Positions 58,880 to 64,000 of a stretch of DNA of 64,000 bases are shown piece by piece. The DNA is from JAWLHU01 sp041690255 (GTDB lineage Bacteria; Bacillota; Sulfobacillia; Symbiobacteriales; Symbiobacteriaceae): contig JAWLHU010000020.1 in assembly GCA_041690255.1 (NCBI GenBank), positions 1 to 64,000 of the forward strand, written 5' to 3'. The position numbers were made by a program, and so were the translations under genes. Position 1 is the stretch's first letter. Each line of letters starts with the position of its first letter. The notes under the pieces are model-generated. The model was not told the origin of the DNA. It was given only the letters and a program-made list of their open reading frames with translations, and made no database searches.

Positions 58880-60172
58880 GTGGCCGAAGAACGCATGGAC
58901 GCCATTGTGGTTGGGGCGGGACCGGCGGGTGCCGCCGCCGCCCTCACCCTGGCCCGGGCCGGCATGGAGGTCGTCCTGATCGAGCGGGGCGCCACCGTCG
59001 GCTCGAAGAACATGACCGGTGGGCGTCTCTACACCCACTCCCTGCAGAAGCTCTGTCCGAACTTCTGGGAGGAGGCCCCCGTCGAGCGGCGGGTGACCCG
59101 GGAACTGCTCACCTTCCTCACCCCCGACTCCGCTGTCTCCATCGATATCAAGTCGCCGAAGTTCGAGCAGAACTCCTATACCGTCCTGCGGGCCCGCTTT
59201 GACCCCTGGCTGGCCGAGCAGGCGGAGGCGGCGGGTGCCATGGTGGCAACCGGTGTCAAGGTGGATGACCTCATCATTGAAAACGGTCGGGTGATCGGTG
59301 TCCGGGCCGGGGAAGATGAGATGTATGCCAACGTCGTCATCATCGCGGAGGGTGTCAACTCCCTGCTGCCCCGCAAGGCCGGCCTCCGGACCCGTGAGAT
59401 CGATCCGAAGCACGTCGCAACCGGCGTCAAGACGACGATCGAGCTTCCGACCAGGACGATCGATGACCGCTTCGGCCTGGCCGGCGGCGAGGGCGCCGCT
59501 CAGCTCTTCGTCGGCTCTGTAACCCGTGGGTTACCGGGCGGTGGTTTCCTCTATACGAATAAGGACTGCATCTCGCTCGGTCTGGTGATGACGGTTCAGG
59601 GCATGGTGAACAACCAGGTCCGCCCGGCCGATCTCATGGAAGAGCTGAAGATGCATCCGGCGATCGCACCGTTGATCGATGGCGGCAAGGTCGTGGAGTA
59701 CTCGGCCCACCTGGTGCCCGAGGGCGGTATGGCGATGATGCCCCAGATCACCGGCGACGGGGTCCTGGTGGCGGGCGATGCCGCCGGCTTCGTGCTCAAC
59801 CTGGGCTACGCCGTGCGGGGCATGGACTTCGCCATCGCCTCCGGCATTCACGCTGCGGAGGCGGCGATCGAGGCCAAGGAGAAGGGCGACTTCACCAAGG
59901 CCGGCCTCGCAGGCTATGAGGAGCGGCTTCGCAACTCCTTCGTGCTGAAGGAACTGGAGCACTATCGCAATGCCCCGCACTTTATCGAATCCACCCCGCG
60001 CATGTTCACCGCCTATCCGGCGCTGCTGGAGGCCATCCTCCTGAAGATGTTCACGGTGGAGGGGACCACGAACCCGCAGCATCTCATGCAGATGATGATG
60101 GGCGAGATGCGGGGCAAGGTCTCGCTCTGGGACCTCGGCATGGATGCATGGAAGGGAGTGCGGTCGCTATGA
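58880..60172 (+). CDS. fixC: FixC flavoprotein-quinone oxidoreductase
   Basis: 430 residues. FAD motif DAIVVGAGPAGAAAALTLARAGMEVVLIERG (about 5-35), KNMTGGRLY, VVIIAEGVNSLLPRKAGL and the C-terminal GVLVAGDAAGFVLNLGYAVRGMDFAIASG. ETF-QO/FixC family. Together with FixX it receives FixAB electrons and reduces quinone, and in bifurcating complexes also ferredoxin. AAGGAGGTG eight bases before GTG 58880. Overlaps fixX. Confidence 0.93.
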   Translation: MAEERMDAIVVGAGPAGAAAALTLARAGMEVVLIERGATVGSKNMTGGRLYTHSLQKLCPNFWEEAPVERRVTRELLTFLTPDSAVSIDIKSPKFEQNSYTVLRARFDPWLAEQAEAAGAMVATGVKVDDLIIENGRVIGVRAGEDEMYANVVIIAEGVNSLLPRKAGLRTREIDPKHVATGVKTTIELPTRTIDDRFGLAGGEGAAQLFVGSVTRGLPGGGFLYTNKDCISLGLVMTVQGMVNNQVRPADLMEELKMHPAIAPLIDGGKVVEYSAHLVPEGGMAMMPQITGDGVLVAGDAAGFVLNLGYAVRGMDFAIASGIHAAEAAIEAKEKGDFTKAGLAGYEERLRNSFVLKELEHYRNAPHFIESTPRMFTAYPALLEAILLKMFTVEGTTNPQHLMQMMMGEMRGKVSLWDLGMDAWKGVRSL

Positions 60173-60456
60173 TGAAGCCGATGTCGATTGAGGACCGCCT
60201 CGGCCTGAACAAGTTCGCGGTGGATGAGGAGTTCGGCCATATCAAGGTGAACAACGAGGTCTGCGCCACCTGTGAGACCAAGCCCTGTACCTGGGCCTGC
60301 CCGGCCCTGCTCTACAGCCTGGTCGACGGGGCGATCAAGTTCGATCACGCCGGCTGCCTGGAGTGTGGTACCTGCCGGGTGATCTGCCCGAAGCCCGGGG
60401 CGCTCACGTGGGAGTACCCGCAGGGGACCATGGGGATCCAGTTCCGGCACGGCTAA
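60169..60456 (+). CDS. fixX: FixX ferredoxin-like protein
   Basis: 95 residues. Cysteines in NNEVCATCETKPCTWACPALL and GCLECGTCRVICPKPGAL give a ferredoxin-type 4Fe-4S pattern of the FixX family. The ATG lies in the stop of fixC. Electron shuttle from FixC to quinone. Confidence 0.93.
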   Translation: MMKPMSIEDRLGLNKFAVDEEFGHIKVNNEVCATCETKPCTWACPALLYSLVDGAIKFDHAGCLECGTCRVICPKPGALTWEYPQGTMGIQFRHG

Positions 60457-60484
60457 ACGCTTGCGATAAACGGAGGGCGAACAT

Positions 60485-60883
60485 ATGCGCTTTCAAGTAG
60501 GCGACAAGGGTTCCGTGACCAAGACGATTACCGAGACCGATGTCTATCTCTTCGCCGGCATTACCGGGGATCTGAATCCGGCCCATGTCAACGAGACCTG
60601 GGCGAAGCAGACCAAGTTCGGTGGCCGCATCGCCCACGGCATGCTCTCCGCCGGCCTGATCTCCGCCGTCCTGGGCATGCAGCTGCCCGGTCCGGGCTCG
60701 ATCTACCTGGGCCAGACCCTCAAGTTCACCGCCCCGGTCCGGATCGGCGACACGGTCACGGCGGAGGCCGAGGTGCTTGAGATCATTGACGGCAAGCGGC
60801 TCCGCCTGCGCACCACCGCCACCAACCAGGACGGCGTGGTCGTGGTCGAGGGCGAAGCGATGGTCCTTCCGCCCCGGGAGTAG
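60485..60883 (+). CDS. phaJ: MaoC-family (R)-specific enoyl-CoA hydratase
   Basis: 132 residues, a single hot-dog domain. The hydratase 2 motif is in FAGITGDLNPAHVNETWAKQTKFGGRIAHGMLSAGLISAVLG with the catalytic Asp and His (about 31 and 36). Interconverts enoyl-CoA and (R)-3-hydroxyacyl-CoA, so it matches the PhaB-like SDR at 53357. CGGAGG precedes the ATG. A terminator follows. Confidence 0.9.
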   Translation: MRFQVGDKGSVTKTITETDVYLFAGITGDLNPAHVNETWAKQTKFGGRIAHGMLSAGLISAVLGMQLPGPGSIYLGQTLKFTAPVRIGDTVTAEAEVLEIIDGKRLRLRTTATNQDGVVVVEGEAMVLPPRE

Positions 60884-60905
60884 CTCTGCTCAGGGCATAT
60901 ATGCG

Positions 60906-60938
60906 AGCCCCGTGCTGCGATGAGCACGGGGCTTTCCC
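60906..60938 (+). terminator. terminator after phaJ
   Basis: Perfect 11-bp stem AGCCCCGTGCT/AGCACGGGGCT followed by TTCCCTTTT. It ends the acyl-CoA/fix region. Confidence 0.85.
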
Positions 60939-61379
60939 TTTTCTCCGCTTGGATCGCTCCGGCCAACCGGGTTCAGTAAGCAATTTCCGGGTAGTCTCTC
61001 GCCCCTGTGAAAAAGTGCTAGCGGAAATCACAAAAACAGGGGCCTGGAGGTGACGAAACGGCCTGATCCGGGCCAATATGCGCCCTCTGAGACCCCGTAA
61101 GAGGGGGTTACGGGGTGAACGGGCCCTACAAATGCGTGATTGCGTAACGATTTTTCAACTGGCCTGCGCTCGCCCTCGGAAAGAAGTTACGGAATCCTGC
61201 TTCCCTCTCGTGAGGGCCGCAATCTCGCATACCACTCCGTAGCATGATGTCCAGCAGTGGCCGTTCCACCTTCAGACCATATGGACCCGGCGGCTCCAGG
61301 GCCGGGCCTGCAGCAGGGGAACGGCGAAGCGCATCGAAAGCATATACGATCTGAATATTCCCTGAAGGAGGGGTCTCTC
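60939..61379. other. 441-base gap before the DinB-like gene
   Basis: Holds a perfect 8-bp hairpin CCCCGTAA/TTACGGGG (61093-61115) that resembles no known RNA, and CGTAACG/TTCAACT at 61144 and 61155, an 11-bp-spaced pair reminiscent of SARP boxes but without a -10 at the right distance. No gene was found. Confidence 0.4.
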
Positions 61380-61883
61380 GTGAAGCTGGACACAGCCGTT
61401 CCCGCCGGGCTGGATGGGTTCATGGCCGGCGTGGTCAGCGATCTGGCGTTTGGTACCCAGCAACTGAAGCGCCACTTGAACGGCTTGACCCCAGAGCAAC
61501 TCATCGTGGTGCCCATCGGCCTCTCCAACAGCATTGCCACCATTGCGGTCCACGTGGCCGGGGCCGAGGTCCACTTCGCCCACGGCCTCGCCGGCAAGAA
61601 GGTCCCCGATGAGTTGCGGGCAGCCTTCTTCATGGACCGCGCCGAGAACGGCGACCTGCAGACCATCCTCGGCGAGTCGGTGGAGAGCCTGGTCGACAAG
61701 CTGGATCGGGCCCGGGCCATGCTGCTGGAGACCCTGATCAGCATCCAGCATACCGATCTTGATGAGGAGCTTCCCTTCGGCAAGGATACCGCCACACGCC
61801 GCTTCTATCTCTCGCTGCTCCCCTATCACCTGGCCTCCCACACCGGCCAGATCCAGATGGTGAAGAAGCTGATCACCCGATAG
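61380..61883 (+). CDS. DinB-family four-helix protein
   Basis: 167 residues, four helices. IATIAVHVAGAEVHFAHGL places a metal-type His, and LLPYHLASHTGQIQMVKKLI is the C-terminal signature (HxxxHxxQ) of DinB/YfiT-like proteins, which usually bind a metal with three His. GTG 61380 with AAGGAGGGG seven bases upstream. Often stress- or thiol-linked; the substrate is unknown. Confidence 0.82.
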   Translation: MKLDTAVPAGLDGFMAGVVSDLAFGTQQLKRHLNGLTPEQLIVVPIGLSNSIATIAVHVAGAEVHFAHGLAGKKVPDELRAAFFMDRAENGDLQTILGESVESLVDKLDRARAMLLETLISIQHTDLDEELPFGKDTATRRFYLSLLPYHLASHTGQIQMVKKLITR

Positions 61884-61898
61884 CTACCACCAGAACAG

Positions 61899-61940
61899 AG
61901 AGGCCCTGTCTGCTCGGGTGAGGAGCGGACAGGGCTCTTT
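61899..61940. terminator. bidirectional terminator
   Basis: GCCCTGTC-T-GCTC pairs with GAGC-G-GACAGGGC (one wobble) with TTTCTCTT after it; between convergent genes. Confidence 0.8.
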
Positions 61941-61943
61941 CTC

Positions 61944-62984
61944 TTACTGGATCGAGGCCGGATCGACCAGGTAGATGTGCTGGGTGTAGACCTGGCCGAG
62001 TCCCTCGAGTTCCATGGGCTGGTTCTCGGGCTGATCGAACCAGGGTGCCCAGCCGGAGGCGGCGGGAGCGACCAGCTCGAAGCCAACGACCTTGCCGGCA
62101 GAGTCGGTCATGACCGTCACATGCGGTCCGGGGGCGCCATGGTGGATTCCCATGTTCGGCACGAACTCGGAGATCGCCTGGTACTTGGCCATGGCCGGAT
62201 TGATCTGCTCCAGCCAGTCGTAGGTGATCCCGCTCGCCACGACGGTGGCCGAGGCGGTCAGGCTCGCCTGGTCCCAGGTAATCGAGCCACCCAGCAGATC
62301 CACGGCCGTCCGGAGCGGGATATAGAGGGTCTCACCGACCATGTGCCCCTTGAGGTCGTAGCCGCTGGAGAGGTACCGGCCGTCCAGGACGACGGGGACC
62401 CCGCCGTTCTCGGCGACCAACCCTTCGGGCTGGGTCAGGTAGATGTGCTGCGAGTAGACCAGACCGGCGCCCTCCATCTCCATGGGCTGGTTCTCGGGCT
62501 GATCGAACCAGGGGAACCAGCCACCGGCGGCCGGAACGAGGATCTCCACGGCGTTGAGGGTCCCCTCATAGGAGACGGGCAGGATCAGGGCGGGGCCGGG
62601 CATCCCCAGGTGGATTCCCATGCCCGGGATATACGGGCTCAGGGTCTGGTAGCCGGCCAGAGCCGGATTCAGCTCCTTCAGCTGAGCCACGGTGGGAAGG
62701 TCTTTCCCGGTCTTGATCCAGTACACGCCGGCTTCATCGGTCGTCATGGTCGCCCCGATCGCCGTAGCAAAGGCCTCGGCAGGAACATAGAGCCGGTTCT
62801 TGTGCACCAGCGCATGCGGGATCGCCTGGCCGTTGATCACGGCCTTGTGGCCGGCGAACTCGGCCTGCGCCTTCGACTGGGTGGCGGGGGCGGTGCCGTG
62901 GGAATGGGCCGTCGCCCCGGCTGTGGCGGAGTTTACCACCACGAACAGGACCGCACAGAGGAACAGAAACCAGCGGAAACGCAT
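61944..62984 (-). CDS. secreted stalk-domain protein with internal duplication
   Basis: 346 residues from ATG 62984 (GAGGAGG nine bases upstream). Signal peptide, then a copper-amine-oxidase stalk-like half-domain (HKNRLYVPAEAFATAIGATM). After it, a module is repeated twice: LKELNPALAGYQTLSPYIPG-MGIH at about 105 and LEQINPAMAKYQAISEFVPN-MGIH at about 260, each ending PWFDQPENQPMEMEG-type (ending QHIYL). A second stalk half (GETLYIPLRTAVDLLGGSITWDQ) lies between. The duplicated module, with conserved MGIHxG and PWFDQPENQPM, is not one I can name with confidence. His, Met and Asp residues could bind a metal. Confidence 0.75.
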   Translation of the reverse strand: MRFRWFLFLCAVLFVVVNSATAGATAHSHGTAPATQSKAQAEFAGHKAVINGQAIPHALVHKNRLYVPAEAFATAIGATMTTDEAGVYWIKTGKDLPTVAQLKELNPALAGYQTLSPYIPGMGIHLGMPGPALILPVSYEGTLNAVEILVPAAGGWFPWFDQPENQPMEMEGAGLVYSQHIYLTQPEGLVAENGGVPVVLDGRYLSSGYDLKGHMVGETLYIPLRTAVDLLGGSITWDQASLTASATVVASGITYDWLEQINPAMAKYQAISEFVPNMGIHHGAPGPHVTVMTDSAGKVVGFELVAPAASGWAPWFDQPENQPMELEGLGQVYTQHIYLVDPASIQ

Positions 62985-62998
62985 CTCGGTCATCCTCC

Positions 62999-63697
62999 TC
63001 AAGGTAGGGTCTTCAGGTACTCGATCACGGCCTCGACCTCGTCGTCGGTCAGCCGGAAGTTGGGCATGCGGGAGCCCTGGCGGATCGCCTGGGGATCCTT
63101 GAGCCAGTCACGGAGCCATGCCTCACCGTAGCGGTCGACCACGCCGTTCAGGACCGGTCCGATCTGGCCGCCGGTGCCGTTGATCGTGTGGCAGACCATG
63201 CAGCTCTTGGCGTGGACGATTCTCATCCCCCGGCCAAGTTGCTCGTTCGCCGGGTTGGTTTCGAGGTGGACGGTGCGGGTCGATCCGTCCCACCGGACGT
63301 GGAGGCCCAGCGCCTGGCCGACAAGGCGAAGGGGGACCAGGGTCCGCCCGTTCGCGATCACCGGGGCGGCATCGACCTTGATCAGGGAGCGGCGCCATTC
63401 GACCACCCGGCTGTCGATCGTCAGGAGCAGGCTGTCCTGACCGCGCACCGCAGTGATCGAGCGTGTGCGGGGATCCCAGGTGACGTCAGCGCCTAGCGCT
63501 TCAAAGATCGCTCGGAACGGTACGAAGGTGCGACCCTCCCGGATCTCGCCGGGCACATCCAGCGGAATCTCCTTGCCGTCCAGGGTGACCCGGACTCCTG
63601 CCGGGTCGGTATTGGCCTGTGCCCGGGGCACGACCAGGAGCAGGCAGATTGCCAGCGTGGCGCCCACCAGGCCGTAGATCAGCTTTTCGCTCGCCAT
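62999..63697 (-). CDS. secreted cytochrome c with stalk domain
   Basis: 232 residues. N-terminal signal anchor (LVGATLAICLLLVVPRAQA), copper-amine-oxidase stalk domain (about 30-145, REGRTFVPFRAIFEALGADVTWD and ANGRTLVPLRLVGQALGLHVRWD), then a class I cytochrome c (about 155-232): haem site CMVCHTINGTGG, axial Met region RMPNFRLTDDEVEAVIEYLKTLP. Starts inside the reach of the upstream cupin gene; no own ribosome site, so coupled. Exported electron carrier fixed in the wall or membrane. Confidence 0.87.
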   Translation of the reverse strand: MASEKLIYGLVGATLAICLLLVVPRAQANTDPAGVRVTLDGKEIPLDVPGEIREGRTFVPFRAIFEALGADVTWDPRTRSITAVRGQDSLLLTIDSRVVEWRRSLIKVDAAPVIANGRTLVPLRLVGQALGLHVRWDGSTRTVHLETNPANEQLGRGMRIVHAKSCMVCHTINGTGGQIGPVLNGVVDRYGEAWLRDWLKDPQAIRQGSRMPNFRLTDDEVEAVIEYLKTLP

Positions 63698-63701
63698 GCG
63701 C

Positions 63702-64000
63702 TTAGCGGGCCGAGTCGCCCTCGCCCAGCGAGAGCGGGCCAAGGACCTCCAGGCCGAACCGCTCCGCGGTGCGGACCAGGGTGGGCATGTCGAAGGGCTT
63801 GAACTCCGGGAGGGTGAGGCTCTCCGCCGGGGTGCTCATGGCGACGAAGAACTGCTCGAAGCCGGAGGGCAGGACCCAGATCAGGACCCGGGCCGGCCGG
63901 TCACCGACGACCCGGAAGCCATGGGCGATCTTGCGGGGCAGGAAGACGAAGGTGCCGGCGGTCCCCTTCACGGTCCGCCCCTGGGTGACGAACTCCATCT
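63702..64000 (-). CDS. cupin-domain protein, cut by window edge
   Basis: At least 98 residues; the N-terminus lies past the window. VKGTAGTFVFLPRKIAHGFRVVGDRPARVLIWVLPSGFEQFF is a cupin 2 second motif (PxxxxHxF, then LxxxxPxGxExFF). A small beta-barrel, possibly metal-binding. First of a minus-strand operon with the cytochrome c and the duplicated stalk protein. Confidence 0.7.
   Translation of the reverse strand, partial: MEFVTQGRTVKGTAGTFVFLPRKIAHGFRVVGDRPARVLIWVLPSGFEQFFVAMSTPAESLTLPEFKPFDMPTLVRTAERFGLEVLGPLSLGEGDSAR

Noticed and set aside
61144..61161. A fourth SARP-like site (CGTAACG and TTCAACT 11 bp apart)
   Set aside because: Only two weak boxes, no -10 at the expected distance and more than 200 bases from the next gene.

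Overview
The window is GC-rich, gene-dense bacterial DNA that looks like a thermophilic, Gram-positive (Firmicutes/Clostridia-type) organism close to Symbiobacterium. Grounds: strong Bacillus-type ribosome binding sites with frequent GTG and TTG starts, a SpoIIE/RsbU-type partner-switching module, a YuaF/flotillin operon, a group II intron, copper-amine-oxidase 'stalk' domains on secreted proteins, and high GC. The genus is an inference from gene content, not a database match.

Layout. 1-1.2 kb: twelve tRNA genes in one direction, most long spacers filled by a perfect hairpin, ended by a terminator. 1.3-3.3 kb: a group II intron whose maturase gene is frameshifted, beside a tRNA 3'-half remnant. 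3.3-6 kb: ECF sigma/anti-sigma pair with a likely autoregulated promoter, and an MFS exporter. 6-12 kb: two 520-residue pyrroline-5-carboxylate dehydrogenase paralogues flanking an NfeD-flotillin operon. 12-22 kb: mixed housekeeping genes (phosphatase-acetyltransferase fusion, DinG-like helicase, homoserine dehydrogenase, LysE exporter, GDPD). 22-30 kb: a signalling island with two PP2C phosphatases, a HATPase switch kinase, a STAS antagonist and a FapA-like protein under a c-di-GMP-I riboswitch with terminator. 30-34.5 kb: secreted glucosaminidase, lipoprotein, and a scar joining an IS110 fragment to the tail of an acyl-CoA ligase. 34.5-61 kb: acyl-CoA/branched-chain region with a giant MalT/SARP-type regulator, alpha/beta hydrolases, phosphoglucomutase, KASIII-like enzyme, CoA transferase, livJHMGF, a small SARP regulator, TrmO, SDR, thiolase, acyl-CoA dehydrogenase, fixABCX and a MaoC hydratase. 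61-64 kb: DinB-like protein and a stalk-domain/cytochrome c/cupin operon cut by the window end.

How it fits together. The 41-61 kb genes can import branched-chain amino acids (liv), move CoA between acids, and run a short-chain acyl-CoA cycle through (R)-type enzymes (PhaB-like SDR, MaoC hydratase, thiolase, acyl-CoA dehydrogenase), with electrons passed through FixAB and FixCX to quinone and possibly ferredoxin. Three promoters here carry heptamers repeated every 11 bp just upstream of a -10 box, the classic layout of SARP operators, and two SARP-domain regulators lie in the same region.

The least explained signals are two intergenic arrays of exactly 10-bp units sharing the half-motif CKCAC (16.3-16.5 kb, and 57.66-57.89 kb between fixA and fixB). 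Their other half differs between the arrays, so they are not simple copies of each other.
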